From IMG/VR virus record IMGVR_UViG_3300046009_005905, positions 1-33,739 of that record: 33,739 nt of DNA. One strand, given 5' to 3'. The DNA is from a virus. This document shows, one piece after another, positions 9,277-16,021 of this stretch (its first letter is position 1; every line of letters begins with the position of its first letter). Below the pieces are notes generated by a model. That model worked only from the letters and a program-made list of their open reading frames with translations, was not told the DNA's origin and did not search any database. Both the position numbers and the translations under genes were made by a program.

Positions 9277-10509
9277 ATGCCAGTAATTAGTAATCAATAC
9301 CTTCAAGGTATAAATCAAACAACAGGAACAGGTGCGCCAACACATTCAGCGGTTGCAGGGGATAGATATACCGATACATCAACGGGTAATACTTATCAAT
9401 ATACTACAAGTTGGCAAACTGTATCATATAGCGCAGGTGGATTGACTTATTTCACAGAAGCTCAAAATACAAGTGCGCCTAATGCTACCGTACCAGTAGA
9501 TAGTTTAACAGCTGTTTCTAGTACTACAAATGCCGATATGGCGTTATTGCCAAAAGGTACTGGTGCTTTTATAGTAGGACATATACCTGATAATACACCT
9601 ACAAATGGTGCTAAAAGAGGAAATTATGCAGTTGATATTCAACCAGCTCCAATGAATTATGCAGCTGGTGCTACTGGAAATAATTCTGTATGTATAGGTT
9701 CAGAAAGTACATCAAGTGGAGCATTAGCTGTATCTATTGGTTATACATCAAGGTCAACATCAAGTGGAGCATTAGCATTAACAGCTGGCTATGCAACTGG
9801 TATTAACTCAGTAGCTATTTCAAGTGCTTCAACCGCTTCTAATACATATTCATTTGCTATACAAGGTGGTAATTCATCAGGTGCTGGGGGATTTGCTGGT
9901 ATTAATTCAACTGCATCAGGCACTAATTCACTAGCTTTATCAGGCACAGCTTATGAAGGAGCAACAGCTAGCTCTACTAATTCAGTTGCAATTGGGAAAG
10001 GTACAGTTTCAAATGCTTCTCATTCTATTTCATTAGGAAATTGGTCTAGTTCAAAATCAATTGCTTCTAAATTATCACTTGGTTCATTTATTGATACAGC
10101 ACCTTATTTAGTAGGTTCTACGCAATTAGGTTTGTCAAGTTCTTTAGCTAATACAACAACTAATACAACTGTGGAACTTTCAACACAAGGTGGTACAGCT
10201 ATTTGTTTAACTCTACAAAATAATGAAGCTATAAGAGTAAAAGGTTCAATAATTGGTAAACAAACAGCTAGTACAAATGTTGCTTGTTATGATTTTGATT
10301 GTGTAGTTGTAAGGGGTACAACAGCAGGAAGTACAATTTTACCATTAAATAATCTTAATCTAGTTTTAGACACAATTACATTAGACACTATACCATCATT
10401 AACAGCTAATACAACAATAGGTGGTTTATCAGTTAAATCAGGCGCAAAAACAACAACTACAATTAAATGGAGTTGCAGAATAGATTCAACAGAAGTAATT
10501 CTAGCTTAA
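9277..10509 (+). CDS. Second tail fibre protein, paralogue of upstream fibre
   Basis: 410 residues. Residues about 54-120 (GGLTYFTEAQNTSAPNATV...) match residues ~515-580 of the fibre encoded at 6408-9260, and the last ~105 (GGTAICLTLQNNEAIRVKG...) match its C-terminus. Between them are YadA-like repeats (NSVAIGKGTVSNAS and similar). The N-terminus differs: GAPTHSAVAGDRYTDTSTGNTYQYTTSWQ is a short module often found at the base of phage fibres. The pair looks like a duplicated adhesin with a shared tip and a different anchor. It may form a side fibre or a mixed fibre with its neighbour. Confidence 0.82.
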   Translation: MPVISNQYLQGINQTTGTGAPTHSAVAGDRYTDTSTGNTYQYTTSWQTVSYSAGGLTYFTEAQNTSAPNATVPVDSLTAVSSTTNADMALLPKGTGAFIVGHIPDNTPTNGAKRGNYAVDIQPAPMNYAAGATGNNSVCIGSESTSSGALAVSIGYTSRSTSSGALALTAGYATGINSVAISSASTASNTYSFAIQGGNSSGAGGFAGINSTASGTNSLALSGTAYEGATASSTNSVAIGKGTVSNASHSISLGNWSSSKSIASKLSLGSFIDTAPYLVGSTQLGLSSSLANTTTNTTVELSTQGGTAICLTLQNNEAIRVKGSIIGKQTASTNVACYDFDCVVVRGTTAGSTILPLNNLNLVLDTITLDTIPSLTANTTIGGLSVKSGAKTTTTIKWSCRIDSTEVILA

Positions 10510-10549
10510 AAATAAATTAGTAATTTTACAAATAAAAAAATAAACAATT

Positions 10550-10897
10550 ATGAAAATTAAAACATTAGTACGAGTAACTTATAACAATGGAATAACAGGT
10601 CAAGAAACAGGTTTAGTAACGGGAGTTTTACAAGGTTGTACACAAGGATTAAGATTTGGATTTGAATCAAATTATATGTTTGAATATACGTCTGAAAGTG
10701 GTCAGACAATTGCAAATAATATGTACCCTGTATCAGCTGAAGAAACAAATGCCTTGTATGAGTTAGTTAAAAGTGAAGTTCCAACTGGATTAAGTTATTC
10801 AGAAACAACTACATATTTATACTATTTAGGTTTCAGGCAGCAAATGGCTCAAACTTTTGGTATTGATATTGATGATATTGAAATAATATTAGAATAA
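10550..10897 (+). CDS. Hypothetical 115-aa protein after fibre genes
   Basis: 115 residues, soluble, acidic at the end (GIDIDDIEIILE), with one cysteine and many Tyr and Gly residues in the first half. The family is not recognised. It lies between the fibre genes and the lysis cassette, so a fibre-assembly chaperone or small tail protein is a reasonable guess. The start codon follows an A-rich leader (aaaaaaataaacaatt). Confidence 0.6.
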   Translation: MKIKTLVRVTYNNGITGQETGLVTGVLQGCTQGLRFGFESNYMFEYTSESGQTIANNMYPVSAEETNALYELVKSEVPTGLSYSETTTYLYYLGFRQQMAQTFGIDIDDIEIILE

Positions 10898-10909
10898 TAA
10901 CTATATTTA
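10878..10909 (+). promoter_or_regulatory. Possible weak promoter before lysis genes
   Basis: TTG (10878-10880), 21 bases, then TATATTTA (10902-10909): one mismatch from the Bacteroidetes -7 box TAnnTTTG. It would start transcription about 10-15 bases before the 10929 gene. In DNA this AT-rich a near-match can occur by chance. Confidence 0.3.
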
Positions 10910-10928
10910 TAGTTTAAAAAAATAGTAT

Positions 10929-11144
10929 ATGAATGAATTTGTAAATATCACAAAAAAGTACGGTGTAACAGGAGTACTTGCTTGTTGGCTTTGGTTAACA
11001 AACGACAGAGTAGAGGCATTAGAAAATAAACTTGTAAATTGTTATCAATTTCAAATGATGAGAAATGCTAAAACTCAAGCGAAAATTACAGATTCATTCA
11101 TGTATGCTATTTTACCGGAAAAATTAAAGATAAAAAAAGCATGA
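10929..11144 (+). CDS. Small membrane protein, holin candidate 1
   Basis: 71 residues. A short hydrophobic segment (GVTGVLACWLWLT, about 13-25) is followed by a helix with heptad character (DRVEALENKLVNC) and a basic C-terminus (LPEKLKIKKA). One membrane helix plus a charged coil resembles BhlA-type phage holins. Its stop overlaps the start of the next small membrane protein, which overlaps the endolysin, so the three form a lysis cassette. Confidence 0.55.
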   Translation: MNEFVNITKKYGVTGVLACWLWLTNDRVEALENKLVNCYQFQMMRNAKTQAKITDSFMYAILPEKLKIKKA

Positions 11145-11329
11145 AAGAAATTCAAAAACGTTGGAAAGCAACAACACCACCTTTCTTTAAGAAGGTTATA
11201 CATATAGGAATAGTACTAGGTTTAATAGGTGGAGGTTTGGTAACCGTTCCAGCTACGGCATCAGTAGGAGCAATACTTGTAACAGTAGGTACAACAGCAA
11301 CTGCAATCGCTAAACTTACCAAAATATAA
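11141..11329 (+). CDS. Small membrane protein, holin candidate 2
   Basis: 62 residues: a basic amphipathic N-terminus (KEIQKRWKATTPPFFKK), then two hydrophobic stretches (VIHIGIVLGLIGGGLVTV and ASVGAILVTVGTTATAIA), ending KLTKI. The RWK..TPxFxKK start with a following glycine-rich membrane hairpin is common in putative holins of Bacteroidetes phages and prophages. Its stop overlaps the endolysin ATG, and translational coupling with the lytic enzyme is likely. Confidence 0.65.
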   Translation: MKEIQKRWKATTPPFFKKVIHIGIVLGLIGGGLVTVPATASVGAILVTVGTTATAIAKLTKI

Positions 11330-11739
11330 TGGAAAATATTAGTAAACATATAACATTTAAAGAAGCTACACAAAGTAATACAGCGATAAGATTTGGTATT
11401 AAAAACAATCCAAATTCTATTGAGTTAGAATCTATGAAATTAGTAGCTAATCAATTATTTGAACCGTTGCGAGAATGGTATGGTAAACCTATTAAAATAA
11501 ATAGTTTTTTTAGATGCGAAGAACTTAATAAAAAGGTTGGTGGTTCAAAAACTAGCGGACACGTTTTGGGTAATTCTATCGATATAGACGCTGGAAGTAT
11601 TGAAGAAAACAAGAAACTTTTTGATTATATTAAAGACAATTTAATGTTTGACCAATTAATAAACGAATATAATTTTTCGTGGGTACATATTTCTTACAAA
11701 AAAAATTCTAATCGTAAACAGATATTAGTAATTAAATAA
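11329..11739 (+). CDS. Endolysin, M15-family peptidase
   Basis: 136 residues, one M15-type zinc peptidase domain (M15_3 / VanY-like). Zinc ligands are visible: His78 and Asp85 in SGHVLGNSIDID and His120 in SWVHIS; the upstream FFRCEELNKKVGG segment corresponds to the conserved region that normally reads SGYRs...N..vGG. Such enzymes cleave peptide bonds in peptidoglycan stem peptides or cross-links. There is no signal peptide, so export or release depends on the adjacent holin candidates. It is the last gene before a strong terminator. Confidence 0.92.
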   Translation: MENISKHITFKEATQSNTAIRFGIKNNPNSIELESMKLVANQLFEPLREWYGKPIKINSFFRCEELNKKVGGSKTSGHVLGNSIDIDAGSIEENKKLFDYIKDNLMFDQLINEYNFSWVHISYKKNSNRKQILVIK

Positions 11740-11777
11740 CTATATTTGTTATCATAATTTTTTTAGTTTAAAGTTGT

Positions 11778-11813
11778 AAAACGAGGTAATTTAAAACTAT
11801 CTCGTTTTTTTTA
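11778..11813 (+). terminator. Intrinsic terminator after lysis cassette
   Basis: Eleven-base-pair stem: aaaacgaggta (11778-11788) pairs with tatctcgtttt (11798-11808) with one G-T wobble and a 9-base loop, followed by further Ts. It separates the late lysis genes from the early promoter at 11836. Confidence 0.88.
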
Positions 11814-11835
11814 TTAAAATAATTTAATTAAACTA

Positions 11836-11865
11836 TTGTATATTTAAAATAAAGTAGTATATTTG
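11836..11865 (+). promoter_or_regulatory. Early promoter P1 (Bacteroidetes type)
   Basis: TTG at 11836-11838, 19-base spacer, TATATTTG at 11858-11865: a perfect match to the Bacteroidetes -33/-7 consensus TTG-N17..23-TAnnTTTG. The predicted transcript starts near 11871 and runs into the 11901 gene. The element and the 27 bases at 11880-11906 are duplicated at 14724-14796. Confidence 0.85.
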
Positions 11866-11900
11866 TCATATAAATAACAAACAACTAAAAATTAGAAATT

Positions 11901-12104
11901 ATGAAAACTATTTATCACACAGAATTTACTCGCAAAGGGTACGGTCAATGGACAATTACAATTGAATTTATTGACGGTCAAGAAATCAAGATTTTTACAA
12001 CAGATAGTCAACTATATGATGAGTGGAGTAACCTTGATAGCGAAGAAAAAAACAATCTAATTGCAGAACGTTTAGATTATAAAATTGAAGAACTTTTAAA
12101 CTAA
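11901..12104 (+). CDS. Hypothetical 67-aa early protein
   Basis: First gene behind promoter P1. The 67-residue product has a beta-rich first half (GQWTITIEFIDGQEIKIFTT) and an acidic helical second half (LDSEEKNNLIAERLDYKIEELL). Not recognised. The start is fixed by the duplicated leader (acaactaaaaattagaaatt) that also precedes the first gene of the second early operon. As first gene of an early operon it could act on host functions, but nothing in the sequence shows how. Confidence 0.7.
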   Translation: MKTIYHTEFTRKGYGQWTITIEFIDGQEIKIFTTDSQLYDEWSNLDSEEKNNLIAERLDYKIEELLN

Positions 12105-12108
12105 ATTT

Positions 12109-12312
12109 ATGGAAACATTTGTAAACTACGGAATGATAGAATTGCGTTGTGAGTATGAGATTGAGGAATATTGCCCAGCTACATATTTGCAACCTGAAGA
12201 AGGAGGTAATATATACGATTTATGTATATATGTTGACAGCCAAGAAATATCTCAATTATTAAGTGATGATAAAATAGAATCAATTAAAGAACTAATCATT
12301 GAACAATTATGA
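12109..12312 (+). CDS. Hypothetical 67-aa acidic protein
   Basis: 67 residues, strongly acidic. The pattern ELRCEYEIEEYCPATYLQPEEGG followed by YVDSQEISQLLSDD resembles small proteins common in early regions of Bacteroidetes phages. No catalytic motif. Four bases separate it from the previous stop, and its end overlaps the ERF start (ATGA). Confidence 0.65.
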   Translation: METFVNYGMIELRCEYEIEEYCPATYLQPEEGGNIYDLCIYVDSQEISQLLSDDKIESIKELIIEQL

Positions 12313-12818
12313 AAATATATAAAAAAATACACGAAGCTAAGAAAGAAATTGGAGTAGTTAAGAAAAACGCTAAGAATCCACATTTCAAGAATACGTACGC
12401 TGATTTAAACGCGTTAATTGAAGCAGTTGAGCCGATACTACTAGATAAAGGTTTGATTATGTTACAGCCAATAAAAGACGGAAAAGTGTTTACGCAAATA
12501 ATCGATATTGAAACTTTTGAAATGGTTGAAAGTGCAATTGATTTAAGTGCTAATTTAACAGCTCAAGCTTTGGGAAGTCAAGTAACATATTACAGAAGAT
12601 ACACTTTGCAAAGTTTGATGAGTTTACAAGCTGACGATGACGATGGGCAAAGAGCAAGTACACAGCCACCAATTAAAGAAATATTACAAATAGGCTCTAG
12701 CAATTTTATTCGTTGCCTAGATGCTTTAAAAGAAGGTAAAGGAACGATTGAGCAAATCAAATCAAAGTATAATGTATCAAGTGAAGTAGAAAAAATATTA
12801 ATTGAAAAATCTAAATAA
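12309..12818 (+). CDS. erf: ERF-family single-strand annealing protein
   Basis: 169 residues matching the ERF family of phage recombinases, which bind ssDNA and anneal complementary strands. Diagnostic segments: KNAKNPHFKNTYADLNALIEAVEP (about 19-42), GLIMLQPIKDGKVFTQII, and the family signature AQALGSQVTYYRRYTLQSLMSLQADDDDGQ (about 86-116). The C-terminal 50 residues are variable. It lies in an early operon with a DUF3127 protein, and together they form a recombination and ssDNA-handling module. No exonuclease partner is visible. Confidence 0.93.
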   Translation: MKIYKKIHEAKKEIGVVKKNAKNPHFKNTYADLNALIEAVEPILLDKGLIMLQPIKDGKVFTQIIDIETFEMVESAIDLSANLTAQALGSQVTYYRRYTLQSLMSLQADDDDGQRASTQPPIKEILQIGSSNFIRCLDALKEGKGTIEQIKSKYNVSSEVEKILIEKSK

Positions 12819-12819
12819 A

Positions 12820-13320
12820 ATGGAAAATTTAAACGACATAGATAGACAAGCACAAGCATATTACGAAAACGTGCCTCAACAAAATCCTTTTCATTTATCG
12901 GTGGTAACTGAATCAACGGTGCTAACTTTACAAGACCATTTCGATATGATGATACAAGCAGTTAGAAATGGCGAACTAGACGCTTTAAGCCTTTATACTA
13001 TTTCTAAGGAAGTAAAAGATATTGCTGAGAAAGTTAATAAGGAAGTTCAAGAACTAGCGATTGAAGAAGCTGAAAAGCATACAGAAAAAAGTTTTAAGTA
13101 TGGTAATAAAATGATTACTAAAGTAGAAGGTCGCAAAATGATTGACTATTCAAATATTGAGGAGTGGCGAATTGCAAAAGACAACTTGAAAGAAATTGAG
13201 GATAAATACAAGCAAGTAGCATTATCATCTTTAAGTACGCTAGACGAATCAACTGGCGAAGTATTACAACGTCCAATAGTAACATTTAGCAAATCATCTA
13301 TAACTATTAAGAAATGTTAA
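12820..13320 (+). CDS. Conserved phage protein next to ERF, function unknown
   Basis: 166 residues from the ATG at 12820, one base after the ERF stop; a longer reading from TTG 12802 is less likely because it would begin inside the ERF coding end. The protein is largely helical (LSLYTISKEVKDIAEKVNKEVQELAIEEAEKHTEKSF) with a conserved-looking middle (YGNKMITKVEGRKMIDYSN) and ends in a short beta segment. The length and helical character recall recombination-associated phage proteins, but no named family can be assigned. The end overlaps the next gene by 7 bases. Confidence 0.72.
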   Translation: MENLNDIDRQAQAYYENVPQQNPFHLSVVTESTVLTLQDHFDMMIQAVRNGELDALSLYTISKEVKDIAEKVNKEVQELAIEEAEKHTEKSFKYGNKMITKVEGRKMIDYSNIEEWRIAKDNLKEIEDKYKQVALSSLSTLDESTGEVLQRPIVTFSKSSITIKKC

Positions 13321-13502
13321 AAGTATTTTTATTTTGTCTATTGGTAACAATTAGCTTTCTTTGTTTTTTACAAAAAGCAAAAGAACACGAAAGAAGAATT
13401 AAGTTAATAGAAAGGAACGATGAACTATATCGAGATAGTACAGGAGTAGAAAAAGAGTATTTAAATAGTAACCAAATAATAAATAATAGATATGAACATT
13501 GA
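13314..13502 (+). CDS. Small membrane-anchored protein
   Basis: 62 residues: a hydrophobic N-terminal segment (MLKVFLFCLLVTISFLCFL) followed by a charged helix (QKAKEHERRIKLIERNDELYRD). The architecture, an N-terminal anchor plus coiled coil, resembles an inner-membrane spanin, but the gene sits in an early operon, far from the endolysin. Not recognised; overlapping genes on both sides support that it is translated. Confidence 0.55.
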   Translation: MLKVFLFCLLVTISFLCFLQKAKEHERRIKLIERNDELYRDSTGVEKEYLNSNQIINNRYEH

Positions 13503-13830
13503 AATCAAAGGGAAAATTGTAGGTATAAATGAAACCGTACAAGTAAGTGAAACTTTTAGCAAAAGAGAGTTTAAAGTAACAACAAATGAAACGTATCCAA
13601 ATACGTACAAAATTCAAGTAACGAAAGACAAATGCGCTTTACTAGATAGTTTCAAAACAAATGACGAGGTCACTGTATTTTGTAACTTAAACGGTCGTGA
13701 TTGGACGAATCCAACTACTCAAATAATTAGCAATTTTATTTCATTAGATGCGTGGAAAATTGAAGTTAATAAACCTGAGATAAAAGTTGAAAATACTATT
13801 TTGGAAGAACCTTCAGACTTACCATTTTAG
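13492..13830 (+). CDS. DUF3127-like OB-fold protein, ssDNA-binding candidate
   Basis: 112 residues. The order of segments follows DUF3127: an N-terminal strand (IEIKGKIVGIN), SKREFKVTTNETYPNTYKIQVTKDKC, then EVTVFCNLNGRDW and ISLDAWKIE. The C-terminus ends in an acidic DLPF tail, as in single-strand-binding proteins that recruit partners through an acidic end. A role as the phage's ssDNA-binding protein alongside ERF is likely; binding itself is inferred. Confidence 0.8.
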   Translation: MNIEIKGKIVGINETVQVSETFSKREFKVTTNETYPNTYKIQVTKDKCALLDSFKTNDEVTVFCNLNGRDWTNPTTQIISNFISLDAWKIEVNKPEIKVENTILEEPSDLPF

Positions 13831-14046
13831 ATGAAACCATTAATAGACAAAAAAGAGTGTGACGAGGTTAGAAATAGCTTTGTCACACTTGAACTTAAGC
13901 AACGAAAAACATTCGGTCTTAAGGTTAGCTCTCCATTACGAGAAAAAGTTTTAGAATCAATAACAAGAGCAACGTATAATAAGTTCATTATTTATAAAAT
14001 GCCAGTTAGCGAGAAAGTATTAAATGTGTTTAAATTATATTTATGA
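13831..14046 (+). CDS. Hypothetical 71-aa protein
   Basis: Starts at the base after the DUF3127 stop (tag-atg) and overlaps the next gene by ATGA. 71 residues, basic, with no membrane segment or recognisable motif. The tight packing is the main evidence that it is real. Confidence 0.55.
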   Translation: MKPLIDKKECDEVRNSFVTLELKQRKTFGLKVSSPLREKVLESITRATYNKFIIYKMPVSEKVLNVFKLYL

Positions 14047-14252
14047 CAGCAAAAGAAAAAGCAGAAGAGTTAACACATAAATTTTATGAAACAGAAAATG
14101 ATTCACTATATTATGGAGTTAATTGGAATATTGCAAAACAATGTGCAACATTATGTGTTGATGAGATAATGGAAATTATAACAAAATACGATAATCATTT
14201 GCTTGATTTTAGATATTGGCAAGAAGTTAAACAAAAAATAGAAAAATTATAA
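14043..14252 (+). CDS. Small phage protein, copy 1 of a tandem pair
   Basis: 69 residues with the pattern MTAKEKAEEL...AKQCATLCVDEIMEII...YWQEVKQKIEKL. The next gene has the same pattern, so the two are tandem paralogues. This short helical family is frequent in early or replication regions of Bacteroidetes phages; its function is unknown. Confidence 0.72.
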   Translation: MTAKEKAEELTHKFYETENDSLYYGVNWNIAKQCATLCVDEIMEIITKYDNHLLDFRYWQEVKQKIEKL

Positions 14253-14458
14253 TGACACCAGAAGAAAAAGCATATGAATTGTATGAAAAAATACTTTTTG
14301 GTTTTCAACATACGATTGATGAATATACGGCTAAAAAATGTGCATTAATTGCAGTTGATGAGATATTAGGAGATGATATGTATGATATGAGTGAAGAACT
14401 ATTTGAAAAAAGAATAAGTTATTGGGAAGAAGTTAAAGAAGAAATTGAAAAATTATGA
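14252..14458 (+). CDS. Small phage protein, copy 2 of a tandem pair
   Basis: 68 residues: MTPEEKAYELYEKI...AKKCALIAVDEIL...SYWEEVKEEIEKL, aligned end to end with the gene before it. Starts at the last base of the previous stop (taATG), giving coupled translation. The two copies are clearly diverged, so the duplication is not recent. Confidence 0.72.
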   Translation: MTPEEKAYELYEKILFGFQHTIDEYTAKKCALIAVDEILGDDMYDMSEELFEKRISYWEEVKEEIEKL

Positions 14459-14652
14459 AACTAAAATATTTTAAAAAAAAACTAAAAAGATATGAGGTTG
14501 TTAGTTTAATGGCTCATATAGATGTTAAAGATGAAATGCTTAAAAAAGCACAAGACGAAGGTTGGGAAATATGTGGGGATATTTTAATTAAAAATAAAGA
14601 TGGATGGTGTGGAAATACATTTTTTCATATACCTATGAAACGAAAATTATGA
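14455..14652 (+). CDS. Hypothetical 65-aa basic protein
   Basis: 65 residues, last gene of the first early operon, ending 9 bases before the terminator stem. Basic N-terminus (KLKYFKKKLKRYE), two cysteines and a GWEICGDILIKNKDGWCGN segment with repeated GW. Not recognised. It overlaps the preceding gene by ATGA. Confidence 0.6.
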   Translation: MKLKYFKKKLKRYEVVSLMAHIDVKDEMLKKAQDEGWEICGDILIKNKDGWCGNTFFHIPMKRKL

Positions 14653-14660
14653 ATTATTTT

Positions 14661-14700
14661 TAAAATTAACTATCTGAATAATAGGTAGTTAATTTTTATT
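14661..14700 (+). terminator. Intrinsic terminator of early operon 1
   Basis: Fourteen-base-pair stem: aaaattaactatct (14662-14675) pairs with aggtagttaatttt (14683-14696) with one T-G wobble and a 7-base loop, followed by a T-rich tail. It lies just before promoter P2. Confidence 0.85.
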
Positions 14701-14723
14701 TTACATTTATTTTAAATAAACGC

Positions 14724-14753
14724 TTGTATATTTAAAAAAAGTATGTATATTTG
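14724..14753 (+). promoter_or_regulatory. Early promoter P2, near copy of P1
   Basis: TTG at 14724-14726, 19-base spacer, TATATTTG at 14746-14753. The first 14 bases (ttgtatatttaaaa) are identical to P1, and the spacing is the same. The leader that follows ends in the same 27 bases (14770-14796) as the P1 leader, including the first two codons. Confidence 0.85.
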
Positions 14754-14790
14754 TAGTGTACAAACAAACAACAACTAAAAATTAGAAATT

Positions 14791-14946
14791 ATGAAAGCAA
14801 TTAAAATCAGCAGAACAGTATTTCCAAAAGACAAACCAAAAGACTACAATGAATGGGCTATGTGGTTTTGGGGTTGCTACAAAATGGAAATGGAAAAAGT
14901 TAAAACAGGGTGGGATAAGAATATTTACATACCAAAAAACAAATAA
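14791..14946 (+). CDS. Small 51-aa protein behind promoter P2
   Basis: 51 residues, MKAIKISRTVFPKDK...WAMWFWGCYKMEMEKV, aromatic in the middle, basic, ending IYIPKNK. Its ATG sits exactly where the duplicated leader places the start of the first gene in the P1 operon, which is strong positional evidence. A longer overlapping reading in another frame (from 14849) is therefore rejected. Function unknown. Confidence 0.7.
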   Translation: MKAIKISRTVFPKDKPKDYNEWAMWFWGCYKMEMEKVKTGWDKNIYIPKNK

Positions 14947-14947
14947 G

Positions 14948-15175
14948 ATGAAAGCAAAATTAGACTTATTGACAAAACTACATTATGAATTAAATTTAGA
15001 CAATTTTTTCAACGTAGAATTCAACGAAACAAAATTATATTTACTAGCTTTTCACACAAATGAATTAGAAGTATTATTATTCAACAAACACTACCAAGTT
15101 CAATGGGATAGAGTGAGAGAAAAGTACATCTATGATTCAGACGATTTGAAAATTGTATTAAGTGAAAGATTATGA
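14948..15175 (+). CDS. Hypothetical 75-aa protein
   Basis: 75 residues from the ATG at 14948, one base after the preceding stop. A longer in-frame reading begins at 14849, but that part is the out-of-frame shadow of the 51-aa gene. The product is helical with a mixed alpha/beta end (NKHYQVQWDRVREKYIYDSDDLKIVLSERL). Not recognised; the end overlaps the next start (ATGA). Confidence 0.62.
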   Translation: MKAKLDLLTKLHYELNLDNFFNVEFNETKLYLLAFHTNELEVLLFNKHYQVQWDRVREKYIYDSDDLKIVLSERL

Positions 15176-15459
15176 AAAGAACATGTAAAATATGCAACAA
15201 AGAAAAGAGATTAACTGAGTTACATTTCGTTAAATTTTTAGACAAATATTATACGCACCAATGTAGAAAATGTTTGAGTGATTTAGGCAAAGAAAGACAT
15301 TTGTATAAGAAGTTTTTTGAAGCACAACAAAGAGAAAAAAATATGCGAATAAATAGAGTATGCTTAGGTCATAAAGATGAAGCTTACTATACAGATGAAA
15401 ATTATAAATATGTTCCACCAACTTATGAAGAAATACTAAAAGAATATGAAAACAATTAA
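15172..15459 (+). CDS. Small zinc-ribbon protein
   Basis: 95 residues. CKIC (5-8) and CRKC (31-34) form a Cys4 zinc-binding pair, spaced as in the knuckle of HNH and endonuclease VII proteins, but no HNH catalytic core follows. The remainder is charged, with VCLGHKDEAYYTDENYKYVPP near the end. It may be a DNA- or protein-binding zinc ribbon; nuclease activity is not supported. Confidence 0.65.
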   Translation: MKRTCKICNKEKRLTELHFVKFLDKYYTHQCRKCLSDLGKERHLYKKFFEAQQREKNMRINRVCLGHKDEAYYTDENYKYVPPTYEEILKEYENN

Positions 15460-15559
15460 AATAAACAAAACAACTTACTACATACATTTTGAAAACAATG
15501 ATTACTATCTAGTAAGTAAAACAAAAGATGGTGCTAAATTTAAAATTGATAGAAAATGA
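15446..15559 (+). CDS. Small 37-aa overlapping ORF
   Basis: 37 residues (MKTIKINKTTYYIHFEN...), starting inside the end of the zinc-ribbon gene and ending with ATGA overlap at the next start (15556). The compact beta-type sequence and overlaps at both ends fit the style of this operon. Too short to recognise. Confidence 0.5.
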   Translation: MKTIKINKTTYYIHFENNDYYLVSKTKDGAKFKIDRK

Positions 15560-15855
15560 ACAGACAGATACAAAAACAGCTAAGGCATAACCAATATTTA
15601 TCAGATAAACAAAACTACGATGTAAAAGCGTGTGTTATTGCTGGTGTTCTACCTACTATTTTAGAGTATTTTGAAGACCTTAGAGAGGTTTTTCCTGAGC
15701 ATTACACTAAAGACGTTATCTTTGCACTAAATAATCATTTAAACGCGATTTATTTTAAATGTCCTGAAAATGAAAAATTAGCAGTTGCAACTCAACAAAT
15801 GGCGATTACTACTAGTTTTGAAAATTGGATTGAAACAAATTTTAAAAATGACTGA
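15556..15855 (+). CDS. Hypothetical 99-aa protein
   Basis: 99 residues, helical, with no signal peptide and one VCIAG-like hydrophobic patch (KACVIAGVLPTILEYFEDL). Not recognised. Both ends overlap small neighbours, so it belongs to the P2 operon. Confidence 0.6.
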   Translation: MNRQIQKQLRHNQYLSDKQNYDVKACVIAGVLPTILEYFEDLREVFPEHYTKDVIFALNNHLNAIYFKCPENEKLAVATQQMAITTSFENWIETNFKND

Positions 15856-16021
15856 AAACGATAAAACTAAAATTGCTATTCGTATGGAATATATTAATGC
15901 AACTAATGAACATTATTTAGACAACATAGCAAAATATTGTGATTTCTTAGAATTTAAACTTATAAAATATGAAAACAAAAAACAAGCACAGAAAAATATA
16001 TCTAGCAAGAAAAAACTTTAA
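15848..16021 (+). CDS. Hypothetical 57-aa protein
   Basis: 57 residues from the ATG at 15848, overlapping the previous stop by 8 bases. The longer reading from 15785 is unlikely because its extra part is a shadow of the upstream gene. Charged helix with a basic end (KKQAQKNISSKKKL). Not recognised. Confidence 0.5.
   Translation: MTENDKTKIAIRMEYINATNEHYLDNIAKYCDFLEFKLIKYENKKQAQKNISSKKKL

Noticed and set aside
11741-11748. TATATTTG box directly after the endolysin
   Set aside because: It matches the -7 box but has no TTG at 17-23 bases upstream, and the next element is a terminator, so a promoter here would be of no use.
12802-12819. TTG start for the protein after ERF
   Set aside because: The ATG at 12820, one base after the ERF stop, is a better start; the TTG lies inside the ERF coding end.
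13314-13502. Inner-membrane spanin call
   Set aside because: The architecture fits, but the gene is in an early operon away from the lysis genes and has no recognisable spanin sequence; left as a membrane protein.
14849-14947. Longer start for the 14948 gene
   Set aside because: This stretch overlaps the 51-aa gene that sits behind the duplicated promoter and leader, and its translation looks like an out-of-frame shadow.
15172-15459. HNH endonuclease call for the zinc-ribbon protein
   Set aside because: Only the zinc Cys pairs are present; the catalytic DH and the Asn-rich loop are missing.
15785-15847. Upstream start for the 15848 gene
   Set aside because: The extra residues mirror the other frame of the 15556 gene; the ATG at 15848 gives the usual short overlap.
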